Origin: Phytomonospora sp040655735
GTDB lineage: Bacteria > Actinomycetota > Actinomycetes > Mycobacteriales > Micromonosporaceae
Direction: 5' to 3'
Assembly (NCBI RefSeq): GCF_040655735.1
Contig: NZ_JBFAKK010000007.1
Location: forward strand, 62,001 to 126,000
DNA: 64,000 bases
The notes beneath the pieces are model-generated. The model searched no databases. It worked only from the letters and a program-made list of their open reading frames with translations, and was not told the origin of the DNA. Below, piece after piece: positions 48,571 through 57,442 of the stretch. Each line of letters opens with the position of its first letter. Position 1 is the stretch's first letter. A program made the position numbers and the translations under genes.

Positions 48571-48594
48571 CGTGACTAAATCCGCGCCTAGAGG

Positions 48595-51321
48595 CTAGAA
48601 GAAGGCCCCGAAGTTGTCGTTCTTCTCCTCCGACCCGGGAATCCCGTCGGTGTCCTGTGAGAAGAACTTCGCGCCGGTCCCGGTGATCCCGTTGGCGTTG
48701 CTGTACATGACGGTGATGGCGCCGGCGCCAGAGTCCTCACCGGTCGCGCCGATGATCAGCGACAGGTGCCCGTTGCCCTTGGTGTCGGCGAACCGCAGAC
48801 TCGCGCCCCAACGGTCACCGGTCTCCGACCCTCCCAGAACACCCGGCGAGTCCTGGCTCCATGCCCTGGCACCGCTGAAGACCAGTCCGTTCACGCCGCC
48901 GGGCACGACGGTGATGAAGTCCTCCCCAGCCCCGTAGACGACCAGCTCGTCCCGACCGTCCCGGTTGCTGTCACCGGCGGTGATGGTCGCGCCCCAGTTG
49001 TCCTCGGCGCCGGGATTGCCCGGCAGTCCCGCCGACTTCTGTGTCAGCTCGACCGCCCCCGTCGTGCCGATCTGCGTACCGTCGGAGTACAGGACCGTCA
49101 CCGTCCCGGCGTCGGCCTTGCGCTTGCCGTCGGTCCCGGTCACGGCGGATCCGGGCGCGGCGACGGCGAGGTCGTCCTTGCCGTCACCGTTGAAGTCCGC
49201 GAGCGCGACCTGCGCGCCGAACTGGTCGGCGGAGTCGCCTTTCGACGTGTTGAAAGAACCGGCCGAGCCCGGGACACCGGCCGTAGCCTTGGTGAGGCGC
49301 TGGTTCTTCTGCGGGACCCTTGCCGCTCCATGGAACAGCGTGACCGAACCGATGGGCGAGCCCTTGACGTCGTAGTCGTTGACGGCTCCGACGGCCAGGT
49401 CATCGAGGCCGTCGCCGTTGATGTCTCCGGCGTCGATGGAGAACCCGAACCGGCGATTCTGGGACATGTCGCCCAGGCCTGAGTATCGCGCGCTGACGAG
49501 ACCGGTGTCGCCACCGGTGTACACATACACCACGTTGGCTCCCGGCGCGCCGACCGCGAGGTCGTCGAGACCGTCGCCGTCGAAGTCGCCTGTGGCGAGA
49601 GAGCTGCCGAATCCCCACTCCGCCTCGTGATAGGCCGGATAGATCCCGACAACGCTCGTGGTGAGCAACCCGCGGGCCGAGCCCTGGAAGACGAAGATCT
49701 CGCCGACGTTGGAGGTCGAACCGATGTTCTCGCCCGGCGCGGCGACCGCGATATCGGCGTGACCATCACCATTGAAGTCACCGAAGGCAGTGGCGTGCCC
49801 GAAGCGGTCGCCATCCTCGTTGGTACCGATGACGTCGGTCGTGTCCTGGTGGATCGCCTTGTTGCCGGTGGTCGTGACGCCGTTCGCCGAGCCGTAGAGC
49901 AGGTGGATCTGGCCGGTGTCGGTGTCATCGCCGAGGTCTTCGCCCGGAGCACCGACCACGGTGTCGGCGTAGCCGTCACCGTTGACATCTCCGGGGAGGC
50001 CGCGGATGACGACGCGAACGTCTGTCTGGACGGAGGTGTGCTCGGCGTCGCCGGTATAGGAGAAGCGATACAAAACCCGGCCGAGGACTCCAGGTGTGTC
50101 ATGGAAGTTCACGACACCTTGAGCGTCGGTCATGACGGTGCCCAGGTCACGCGGTCCGTTGGCGCCGATGCGAGTCACCGAGAGAGCCGTCGGCACGCTG
50201 GGACCGTATTGCAGGTTGCCGGTGACGTTCACGGTCCCGTTGCGCGCCACTGAGGCCGGGGCGCTGAGGGTCAAGCGGGTCGCGTATGTGGTGGCCAGCT
50301 CGAAGATCGACAAGACGGCGTTCTCGCCCGAAGAGGCGAGGAAAAGTTCGCCGCCGTCGGTGAGCGCAAGGCCCCCTGCTGCGATCGTCAGGCCCGCAGA
50401 AGTGATGTCGCGGACCCGTGCACCTGTCTCGGCATCCCAGATCGACGCCGTTGCGCCGGTACCGAACACGAGTCTGCTGCCAGTGGCGATGAAGCGGCCG
50501 TCCGGGCTGACGGTGGCGGCCGTGGCTGTCATGGACGCGGGCGGTGATGAGGCCGGCAGTGTCCTGATGAGTTGAAGGTCGGCGGTGCTCAAGATCCTGG
50601 TCCCGGCGCCGCCGCAGGGAAGCGCGACCTTGTCGCCGTCGGCGAACAGCGTGGGTCGGGAACAGGCGGTGAGGCGCAACGGGGTGCGGGTAGAGACCAC
50701 CGTGGGGGTCTCGCCGGTGACGTCATATACGCGCAAGGTCCCTTGGGTCTCACCGGTGTCGGCGCGGACCAGACGGTCAGGTTGGTCGGGTAGGGCGCGC
50801 AGCACACTGTTCGCATGGGTTTCGGCCAGGGCGGACCCGACTTCGCCGGTCGCGGGGTCGTAGGACCCGAGCGATCCTCCGGTCACGCAGTCACCGTCGC
50901 GGTAGGAGAACCAGAGCTTTCCGCCGGTGTACGCAGCCGAGATCACACAGTGTTCAGCGGGCAGCGGGTGATGAGTCACGGCATTCGACTCGGCGTCGAT
51001 GGCGGCGAAGGATGCCGTTTCCCTCTCGGTGACGTAGATCGTCGATCCGTCCTCGCTCAGCGACAGTTCGCTCGGGTTGGTGATGCCGGTGATCGTTTGG
51101 AGAAGCGTTCCGTTGAGGTCGGTGACCACGACGGCGTCCGGACCGGTCTTCGCGAGGAAGACCTTTCCGCGGGCTTCGTCGACCGTGACGTCGGTGTAGG
51201 TGCCGCCGGGCAGGGCGACGTGGCTTTCGGGTGGATCGGCCGCAGCGGGCTGAGCGGCGAGGATGGCACCGGTGGCGGTGATCGCGCAGGCGAGGGCACC
51301 CGCCAGAAGGCGTCTATTCAT
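48595..51321 (-). CDS. secreted FG-GAP repeat (integrin alpha-like propeller) protein
   Basis: 908 residues. Signal peptide ~1-29 (LAGALACAITATGAILAAQP). Residues ~30-350 look like a YVTN-type propeller (ITNPSELSLSEDGSTIYVTE), ~355-450 like an Ig-type beta domain, and ~455-908 hold seven FG-GAP units with Ca-binding loops: DVNGDGYADTVVGAPGED, DFNGDGHADIAVAAPGEN, DFDGDGLDDLAVGAPGAN, DINGDGLDDLAVGAVND, DFNGDGKDDLAVAAPGSA, DSNRDGRDELVVYGAGED and a weaker DTKGNGHLSLIIGATGED. Seven units make one integrin-like propeller. It probably acts outside the cell in binding; no catalytic domain is seen. Confidence 0.9.
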   Translation of the reverse strand: MNRRLLAGALACAITATGAILAAQPAAADPPESHVALPGGTYTDVTVDEARGKVFLAKTGPDAVVVTDLNGTLLQTITGITNPSELSLSEDGSTIYVTERETASFAAIDAESNAVTHHPLPAEHCVISAAYTGGKLWFSYRDGDCVTGGSLGSYDPATGEVGSALAETHANSVLRALPDQPDRLVRADTGETQGTLRVYDVTGETPTVVSTRTPLRLTACSRPTLFADGDKVALPCGGAGTRILSTADLQLIRTLPASSPPASMTATAATVSPDGRFIATGSRLVFGTGATASIWDAETGARVRDITSAGLTIAAGGLALTDGGELFLASSGENAVLSIFELATTYATRLTLSAPASVARNGTVNVTGNLQYGPSVPTALSVTRIGANGPRDLGTVMTDAQGVVNFHDTPGVLGRVLYRFSYTGDAEHTSVQTDVRVVIRGLPGDVNGDGYADTVVGAPGEDLGDDTDTGQIHLLYGSANGVTTTGNKAIHQDTTDVIGTNEDGDRFGHATAFGDFNGDGHADIAVAAPGENIGSTSNVGEIFVFQGSARGLLTTSVVGIYPAYHEAEWGFGSSLATGDFDGDGLDDLAVGAPGANVVYVYTGGDTGLVSARYSGLGDMSQNRRFGFSIDAGDINGDGLDDLAVGAVNDYDVKGSPIGSVTLFHGAARVPQKNQRLTKATAGVPGSAGSFNTSKGDSADQFGAQVALADFNGDGKDDLAVAAPGSAVTGTDGKRKADAGTVTVLYSDGTQIGTTGAVELTQKSAGLPGNPGAEDNWGATITAGDSNRDGRDELVVYGAGEDFITVVPGGVNGLVFSGARAWSQDSPGVLGGSETGDRWGASLRFADTKGNGHLSLIIGATGEDSGAGAITVMYSNANGITGTGAKFFSQDTDGIPGSEEKNDNFGAFF

Positions 51322-51423
51322 ATGTGAGTGATCCCATGGGGTGAAGACCGGGTGGGCTCCCGGCTGAGCAAAAATAGCACCGCCGGAGCTCCGCCACGCG
51401 GGCCTTTCCGTCGGTCCCCGGCC

Positions 51424-52602
51424 TTATTCGGTCGGCGGAACCGTGATCGCCGCCGGACCGGGATGCCGGACCGCCACATCCCCCAGCCGGTTGCTGATCC
51501 GCCGCTTCATCCCGATCAGCGCCCGCTCGAACACCCCCGACGGCAACGTTCCCGCCCCGCGCATCATCGCCTCCCGCTGGAAGAACGCCTGCGGACCGCG
51601 CACCGCCATACTCCGCGTCGCCACCGCCGCCGCGAAGGACGCGCGTCCGCGCCGCCGGACGCTGTACTCGCGCAGCGCCGTCGCCGGACTGGCGTCCAGT
51701 GCCCGCCGCAGCACCCACACGTCCTCAAGCGCCTGGTTGGCGCCCAGCGCCAGCGAAGGCGGCATGGCGTGGGCCGAGTCGCCGAGCAGGATCGTGCGAC
51801 CACGGCCCCAGAAGCGCGGGATCCGGCGCCGATGATGCGGGTAGGCGCGAACGTCCACATGCGACAGCGCGGCGAACAGTTCCGGCACCGGCGGGGCCCA
51901 GTCGCCGTAGCGTTCGGCGAGCATCGCGAGCGGATCACCGTCGGGCGCGGGCCAGGGCGTGTCGCAGAACCACTGCGCGAGGCCGTCGCCGGCCGGACTC
52001 AAGCCGAGGTATCCCTTGGCGCCCATCATCATCAGCGCCGTGCCGCCCAGATCGACGGGCGTCGGGATCAGGCCCTGCCAGCTCGCGACACCGGTGAGCG
52101 GCTTGGGTTCGGGGCCGAAGACGGCCGCGCGGACCGCCGACCCCACTCCGTCGGCGCCGATGAGCAGGTCGGCGTCGTGGACGCCGCCGTCCTCGGTGTG
52201 CACACGGATCCCGTCGGCGAGTTCTTCCAGGCCGGTGAAGCGCGCGTTGAACTGGAAGACCTCGTCGGGCAGGCCGTCGGCGAGCGCGCGCAGCAGTGTC
52301 GCGCGCGGGATGACGAGTGCGTGGGAGCCGAAGGTCGCGTCGAGGCGCCGCAGGTCCATGGTCATCACCGGCCGCCCCGAGGCCGTCCGGGCCTCGACGG
52401 AGGTCAGCCGGCCGCCGGCGCCGGAGAGGTCGACGCCGAGGTCGTCGAGGATGGTGGTTCCGGCGTGCCACAAGGTGATCGCGCCGCCGAGTGTGCGGAG
52501 CTCGGGCGAGCGTTCGAGGACGGTGACCTCGTGCCCGGCGTCGAGGAGGGTGCGCGCGGCGGCGACGCCGCCGATTCCCCCGCCGACGATGAGGATGCGC
52601 AT
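51424..52602 (-). CDS. FAD-dependent monooxygenase
   Basis: 392 residues. MRILIVGGGIGGVAAARTLL with Glu in VTVLERSPELRTLGGA, DG motif LLIGADGVGSAVRAAVFGPE and GD motif GRTILLGDSAHAMPPSLALG. Same enzyme class as the gene at 39313. The ATG at 52602 was taken because the longer upstream frame has no family match. A perfect 17-bp palindrome lies 13 bases before the start, yet no TetR gene is adjacent, so its regulator must be encoded elsewhere. Confidence 0.9.
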   Translation of the reverse strand: MRILIVGGGIGGVAAARTLLDAGHEVTVLERSPELRTLGGAITLWHAGTTILDDLGVDLSGAGGRLTSVEARTASGRPVMTMDLRRLDATFGSHALVIPRATLLRALADGLPDEVFQFNARFTGLEELADGIRVHTEDGGVHDADLLIGADGVGSAVRAAVFGPEPKPLTGVASWQGLIPTPVDLGGTALMMMGAKGYLGLSPAGDGLAQWFCDTPWPAPDGDPLAMLAERYGDWAPPVPELFAALSHVDVRAYPHHRRRIPRFWGRGRTILLGDSAHAMPPSLALGANQALEDVWVLRRALDASPATALREYSVRRRGRASFAAAVATRSMAVRGPQAFFQREAMMRGAGTLPSGVFERALIGMKRRISNRLGDVAVRHPGPAAITVPPTE

Positions 52603-52614
52603 GGAGCCTCCCCT

Positions 52615-52631
52615 TTCTACGAATCGTAGAA
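52615..52631. promoter_or_regulatory. 17-bp palindromic operator
   Basis: TTCTACGA-A-TCGTAGAA is perfectly symmetric and AT-rich against its surroundings. It lies just upstream of the monooxygenase start at 52602. The form is typical of TetR-family operators. Confidence 0.65.
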
Positions 52632-52682
52632 TAAGGGGCGGGCTCGCGCGATGGTGTCCACTGTGGGCGAGGTCATGCGGGT

Positions 52683-53153
52683 TCAGCGCGGCATGCGCAG
52701 CCTGGCGGCCGTCTCCTTCGCCGCGGCGGTCTCGTTGGCCGCGAGCGCGTCGGCGAGTGCGGCGAGTTCCGGGGCCTTCGCCGCGCCGAGCGGCAGGCTC
52801 ACGACCTCCTCGTCGGCCGGTCGCAGGTCGAGTCGCCGATCGGAGCTGTCCGGCGTCTGCTCGATCCGCGCGTCGACGACCGTCGCCAGGTTGACGTTGA
52901 CCACGCGACGGGCCTCGCGGACGCTCAGCGTGGTTCCGTCGAGCCGGGCGCTCTTCGGGCGGAGGAAGAACATGTAGGCCACGGTCATGACCGCCGACAT
53001 GGCGGGCGTGACGACGTAGGCGAGGTTCGTCTTCTCGGTCATCTCCTCGGGTTCGAAGAGGATGACGGCGACGGCGATCGTGGCCGCGCCGTACACGACG
53101 AGAAGGGCGAGGACGGCGAGTTTCGCCGGGGTCATCGGCAGGGTGATCTTCAC
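52683..53153 (-). CDS. small membrane protein with PH-like domain
   Basis: 156 residues. Two membrane helices (LAVLALLVVYGAATIAVAVI and YVVTPAMSAVMTVAYMFFL) followed by a beta-rich region (ARLDGTTLSVREARRVVNVN; DRRLDLRPADEEVVSLPLGA) reminiscent of a bacterial PH domain, and a helical end. Unknown function. AGGAG five bases before the GTG at 53153 sets the start; the long frame to the right is a shadow. Confidence 0.65.
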   Translation of the reverse strand: MKITLPMTPAKLAVLALLVVYGAATIAVAVILFEPEEMTEKTNLAYVVTPAMSAVMTVAYMFFLRPKSARLDGTTLSVREARRVVNVNLATVVDARIEQTPDSSDRRLDLRPADEEVVSLPLGAAKAPELAALADALAANETAAAKETAARLRMPR

Positions 53154-53309
53154 CGGAACTCCTGGTTGGTGGACTGCGAGGGAGCGTATTCGCGCCGGGT
53201 CCGGGGCGCATCGGCCGATCGGACTACCGGTGAGTTCGAGCGGTTTTTGTCGCCGGTGAGCCTTACGCTCTCCAGAAGCGGTTGCAAACCACAAGCAGAA
53301 GGACTCGTC

Positions 53310-54143
53310 ATGCTGACACAGGTCGCGGAGGGCGTGCTGGCCCACCACAGCGAACTGCTGAAGAACAACACCGTCGTCGTGCGGGGCGCGGACGGCGTGC
53401 TGCTCGTCGACCCCGGGATCGAAGGCTCCGAGATGGCCTGCCTCGCCGAGGACCTCCGTCGGCTGGACCTGCCCGTGGTGGCGGGTTTCGCGACGCATCC
53501 CGACTGGGATCACGTGCTCTGGCACGCCGACCTCGGCGCAGCGCCCCGCTACGGCACCGCCCGCTGCGCGGCCTTCATGCGAGACGTGCGGTCGGCGCCG
53601 GACTGGGAGGCCCGCGTCGCCGAGGGCTTGCCGCCGGAGATCATCGGGCAGGTTCCGCTGGAGCCCTACGGCCTCATCACCGCACTGCCCGCCGGGGCGA
53701 CGCAGATCCCTTGGGAGGGACCGCGAGTGCGGATCATCGAGCATCCCGCGCACGCACCGGGCCATGCGGCGCTGTTCATCGAGGAGCACGGGGTTCTCGT
53801 CGCCGGTGACATGCTCTCCGACGTCTTCGTTCCCATGCTGGACAACTGGACCGACACCAACGACCCGATCGAGGAGTACCTCACCGGGCTGCGGCTGCTG
53901 GAGGCGGTGGCCGACGAGGTCGATGTCGTCATTCCCGGCCACGGGTCGGTCGGCGGGGCCGGTGAGGCGCGCGCCCGGATCGAGCGCGATCGCGCGTACC
54001 TGCACGCCCTGCGCGACGGCCGCGAGGTCGACGACCCGCGGATCACCTCGCCCGAACCCGGCTGGGAGTGGGTGAGCGACATCCACGAGGGGCAGGTCCG
54101 GAGCCTCGCCAAGAGGAACGAGGGCGGCGGGACGGGTGGGTAG
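53310..54143 (+). CDS. MBL-fold metallo-hydrolase
   Basis: 277 residues. Metal-binding motifs are ATHPDWDHVLWH (HxxxDH), AHAPGHAALFIEEHGVLVAG (His), GDMLSD (Asp) and VIPGHGSVGG (His). The missing first His of HxHxDH (replaced by HPDWDH) is seen in several hydrolase subgroups. Substrate unknown; related proteins open lactones or cleave thioesters. AAGGA precedes the ATG at 53310. Confidence 0.88.
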   Translation: MLTQVAEGVLAHHSELLKNNTVVVRGADGVLLVDPGIEGSEMACLAEDLRRLDLPVVAGFATHPDWDHVLWHADLGAAPRYGTARCAAFMRDVRSAPDWEARVAEGLPPEIIGQVPLEPYGLITALPAGATQIPWEGPRVRIIEHPAHAPGHAALFIEEHGVLVAGDMLSDVFVPMLDNWTDTNDPIEEYLTGLRLLEAVADEVDVVIPGHGSVGGAGEARARIERDRAYLHALRDGREVDDPRITSPEPGWEWVSDIHEGQVRSLAKRNEGGGTGG

Positions 54144-54178
54144 AGGGTGATCGGTGTTCCTCAACGAGCTATCTCGTT

Positions 54179-54520
54179 CTACCCCTGCGGTTCACACCGC
54201 TCCTTCCGCAGGCGGTCGATTTCGGCGATCATGCGTGGGACGAACTCTCGGGCGGCGGCGATGAACCGGGCGTTCTCGTCCCATCGCTCGTCGGCGACGT
54301 CGACGTAGCGGGGGTGCTGGACGAGAGTGGCGGCGATGATCTCGGCGTGTTCGAAGTCCGGCCAGCGTTCCCCCTGACCGGTGTCGGGTTTGGTGCTGAC
54401 GGCGGTGAGATTCATGGCGCAGTCGTCGTCGAGGAGGCGGAAGAACCATGGGCCGGGCGTGGCGGCGTCGGCAAGCACGGCGAACTCGGCCAGCTCGTTG
54501 GCGGTGAGGTCCTTCGGCAT
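54179..54520 (-). CDS. phage-like hypothetical protein
   Basis: 113 residues: DLTANELAEFAVLADAATPG, PWFFRLLDDDCAM, EHAEIIAATLVQHPRYVDVA and ARFIAAAREFVPRMIAEIDR. The order DAATPGPW...D..FIAAAR..VP.M..E...LR is recurrent in actinophage and prophage genomes. Function unknown. The start was set at ATG 54520. No other phage genes lie around it. Confidence 0.65.
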   Translation of the reverse strand: MPKDLTANELAEFAVLADAATPGPWFFRLLDDDCAMNLTAVSTKPDTGQGERWPDFEHAEIIAATLVQHPRYVDVADERWDENARFIAAAREFVPRMIAEIDRLRKERCEPQG

Positions 54521-54660
54521 GGCGCCAGTGTTCTGGGGGCGGCCTCTACTCGCAAAGTATTTGAGAGCGCCTGGCAACCCACAAGTAGCGCCGAGGCCCC
54601 GCATCTCGGCGTCGGCATGTCCACCACATCCCTTTACTCCCCGGTAATCTGCTGCTAACT

Positions 54661-54677
54661 TGCAGGAATCCTGCAAC
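54661..54677. promoter_or_regulatory. TTGCAGGA palindrome, MalR-like operator
   Basis: TTGCAGGA-A-TCCTGCAA is a perfect 17-bp inverted repeat, 27 bases before the isoamylase ATG. A partial second copy, CTTGCATCCCTGCGG, follows at about 54681. CTTGCAG half-sites are bound by the maltose repressor MalR of Streptomyces, a LacI-family protein, which fits a starch-degrading target. Confidence 0.65.
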
Positions 54678-54703
54678 TCCTTGCATCCCTGCGGAGGCCC
54701 GGC

Positions 54704-57010
54704 ATGCCCCTACGCGCCCGGCGCGGCTTAACCCGCCGCACCATCCCCGTCGTCCTGCTCGCCCTCCTCTCCGCCCTCGCGGTCGTGACCACCGCCCCGA
54801 CCGCCGCGCAGGCGGGCATCGACACCGCGCAGCTCGGTGCCCGCTACAGCGCCGACCGCTCCACCATCACCTTCCGCGTGCACTCCGGCACCGCGACCCG
54901 CATCGCCGTCTACCTCTACGATCTGCCCACCGGCGCCGCGCCCGTCGCCCAGGCGACGCTCGCCAAGTCCGGCACGATCTGGTCGGCCACCGTCTCCGCC
55001 GCCGGCAAGTACTACGGCTACCGCGCGTGGGGCCCGAACTGGCCCTACAACGCCGCCTGGACACCGGGTTCGTCCACCGGCTTCGTCTCCGACGTCGACG
55101 CCGCCGGCAATCGCTTCAACCCCAACAAACTCCTCCTCGACCCCTACGCGCGCGAGGTCAGCCACGACCCGCTGCGGCCGGGCATGACCGACGAGACGGT
55201 CTTCACCTCCGGCCCGGGCGGCCGCACCGTCGACAGTGGACCGCACGCCGCGAAGGGCGTCCTCCTGGCGGCGACCACATCCGCGACCGGCACGAAGCCG
55301 ACGCGCCCGCTCAAGGACGACATCGTCTACGAGACCCACCTGCGCGGCCTCACCGCCAACGACGCCTCCATCCCCGCCGCCTACCGGGGCACCTACCGCG
55401 GCGCCGGCCTCAAAGCCGCCCAGCTCGCCGCGCTCGGCGTCACCGCCGTCGAGTTCCTTCCCGTCCAGGAGACCCAGAACGACGCCAACGACGTCGACGC
55501 CACCGGCACGGCCGGCGACAACTACTGGGGTTACATGACCCTGAACTACTTCGCGCCCGACCGCCGCTACTCCTCCGACAAGTCGCCCGGCGGGCCGACG
55601 GCCGAGTTCGCCGCGATGACCAAGGCCTTCCACGACAACGGCTTGAAGGTCTTCGTCGACGTCGTCTACAACCACACCGGCGAAGGCGGTTCGCACGGCG
55701 GCGACAAGAACGTCTACAACGTGTTCTCCTACCGGGGCCTCGACAACCCCGCCTACTACTCGCTGTCGGCCGACCGCCAGTCCTCCTGGGACAACACGGG
55801 AGTCGGCGGCAACTACAACACCTACAACCCCGTCGCCCAGAACCTCATCGTCGACTCTCTCGCGCACTGGCGCGACAAACTCGGCGTCGACGGGTTCCGC
55901 CACGACCTCGCCTCGGTCCTCGGCAACACCTGCCAGCACGGCTGCTTCTCCTACAGCCGAACCGATCCCGCGACCGCGCTCAACCGCATCACCGCGGAGA
56001 TGCCCGCGCGGCCGGCCGGTGGCGGCAGCGGCACCGACTGGATCGCCGAACCCTGGGCGCTCGGCGAGGGCACCTACCAGGTCGGCAACTTCCCGGCCGG
56101 ATGGGCCGAGTGGAACGGCCGCTACCGCGACACCTTGCGCAGCGACCAGAACAAGCTCGGCGTCGACGCCGTGACACCGGGGCAGCTCGCCGACCGCCTC
56201 GCCGGCTCGGCCGACCTCTACGGCGACGACGGCCGCAAGCCGTGGCACTCGGTCAACTTCATGGTCGCCCATGACGGCTTCACCTTGAAGGACCTCTACT
56301 CCTGCAACGCCAAGAACAACACCCAGGCCTGGCCGTACGGCCCCTCCGACGGCGGCAGCGACGACAACATCTCCTGGGACCACGGCGGAAACGCCGCCCT
56401 GCAACGCAAGTCGGCCCGCAACGGCACCGCCTTCGTGATGCTCTCGGCGGGCACGCCGATGATGACCGGCGGCGACGAGTACCTGCGATCCATGCGCTGC
56501 AACAACAACCCCTACAACCTCGACTCCCCGGCGAACTGGCAGTCGTGGTCCTTCGACACCGCCCAGACCGACTTTCGCACCTTCACGACCCGTCTCGCGC
56601 AGTTCCGCAAGGCGCACGCGGCCCTGCGGCCGGCGAACTTCTACACCTCCGCCGACGCCGACGGCGACGGCATGAAGCAGCTCGAATGGTTCACGCCGGC
56701 GGGAACCACGCCGGACGCGGCGTACTGGGCCAACGCGGGCAACCACGCCCTCGGATGGCGCTACGACGGCAGCGAACTCGGCGACTCGGCCGCCTCGATC
56801 TTCGTCGGGTACAACGGCTGGTCGGGCGACGTCACCTTCACGCTTCCCTCGCCCGGCGCCGGCAAGCAGTGGTACCGGGTGACCGACACCGCGAGCTGGG
56901 CCGAAGGCCCGAACCAGGTCGCCACCGCCGGTACGGAGGCGCTGATCGGCGGCGCGGGGACGACCTACATCGTCCGCGAGCGCGGCCTGCTGCTGCTCAT
57001 CGCCAAGTAG
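54704..57010 (+). CDS. secreted isoamylase-type glycogen/starch debranching enzyme (GH13)
   Basis: 768 residues. Signal peptide ~1-38 (IPVVLLALLSALAVVTTAPT, ending AQAG). An N-terminal CBM48-like domain (~45-150) precedes the GH13 barrel: IVYETHLRGLTAN, VDVVYNHTGEGG, VDGFRHDLAS (nucleophile D401), WIAEPWALG (acid E449) and FMVAHDGFTLKDLYS (D524), then TPMMTGGDEYLRSMRCNNNP. This arrangement matches isoamylase, which cuts alpha-1,6 branches in glycogen and amylopectin outside the cell. GGAGG precedes the ATG. A terminator follows. Confidence 0.92.
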   Translation: MPLRARRGLTRRTIPVVLLALLSALAVVTTAPTAAQAGIDTAQLGARYSADRSTITFRVHSGTATRIAVYLYDLPTGAAPVAQATLAKSGTIWSATVSAAGKYYGYRAWGPNWPYNAAWTPGSSTGFVSDVDAAGNRFNPNKLLLDPYAREVSHDPLRPGMTDETVFTSGPGGRTVDSGPHAAKGVLLAATTSATGTKPTRPLKDDIVYETHLRGLTANDASIPAAYRGTYRGAGLKAAQLAALGVTAVEFLPVQETQNDANDVDATGTAGDNYWGYMTLNYFAPDRRYSSDKSPGGPTAEFAAMTKAFHDNGLKVFVDVVYNHTGEGGSHGGDKNVYNVFSYRGLDNPAYYSLSADRQSSWDNTGVGGNYNTYNPVAQNLIVDSLAHWRDKLGVDGFRHDLASVLGNTCQHGCFSYSRTDPATALNRITAEMPARPAGGGSGTDWIAEPWALGEGTYQVGNFPAGWAEWNGRYRDTLRSDQNKLGVDAVTPGQLADRLAGSADLYGDDGRKPWHSVNFMVAHDGFTLKDLYSCNAKNNTQAWPYGPSDGGSDDNISWDHGGNAALQRKSARNGTAFVMLSAGTPMMTGGDEYLRSMRCNNNPYNLDSPANWQSWSFDTAQTDFRTFTTRLAQFRKAHAALRPANFYTSADADGDGMKQLEWFTPAGTTPDAAYWANAGNHALGWRYDGSELGDSAASIFVGYNGWSGDVTFTLPSPGAGKQWYRVTDTASWAEGPNQVATAGTEALIGGAGTTYIVRERGLLLLIAK

Positions 57011-57016
57011 CCCGAG

Positions 57017-57051
57017 GACCCCGGCTCCGCCGTCTCGGTGGAGCCGGGGTC
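57017..57051 (+). terminator. terminator of the isoamylase gene
   Basis: GACCCCGGCTCC (57017-57028) and GGAGCCGGGGTC (57040-57051) form a 12-pair stem six bases after the stop. No T-run. Confidence 0.7.
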
Positions 57052-57442
57052 GCAGGCCGTATCCATCAAGACCGCCATGTGCGCTGTCATGTGCGGCCCC
57101 GGTCGTAGTGTCGGTTCCGGGATCACCGGGGAGGAACCCACTCCGATCCGCGATGTCCGGACGACCCGGCTCCACGCGCCGTCGAGGCGGGAGCCCGCAC
57201 TTCCGCGGCCACGTCCACCAGGCCGCCGCCGGTGTGGAACCGGGAAAAGGCGATCGGCGCCCTCGCCGCTTCGCCGTCCGGCCGGGTTGCCTGAATCCGG
57301 CCGCGTCCCGTGGATCAGCGAAGCGGCCCCGCACCACCTGGGTGGGTGCGGGGCCGCTCTGTGTCCACAGTGGACGGGAGTGAATTGCCCTACGATGGCC
57401 CCGTGGTGGGACGTGCCGTACGCGTCCCGAAAGGCGGCGGTG
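57052..57442. other. non-coding stretch with a strong hairpin
   Basis: There are 432 bases between the isoamylase stop and the next start. Beyond the terminator I see no credible gene. AGCGGCCCCGCACC (57322-57335) and GGTGCGGGGCCGCT (57345-57358) form a perfect 14-pair stem, which may be a terminator remnant. TACGAT at 57391-57396 is a plausible -10 box for the ATPase gene. Confidence 0.5.

Noticed and set aside
54179..54520. Phage-like gene as sign of a prophage
   Set aside because: No integrase, terminase, portal or attachment repeats occur nearby; it is a single isolated gene.
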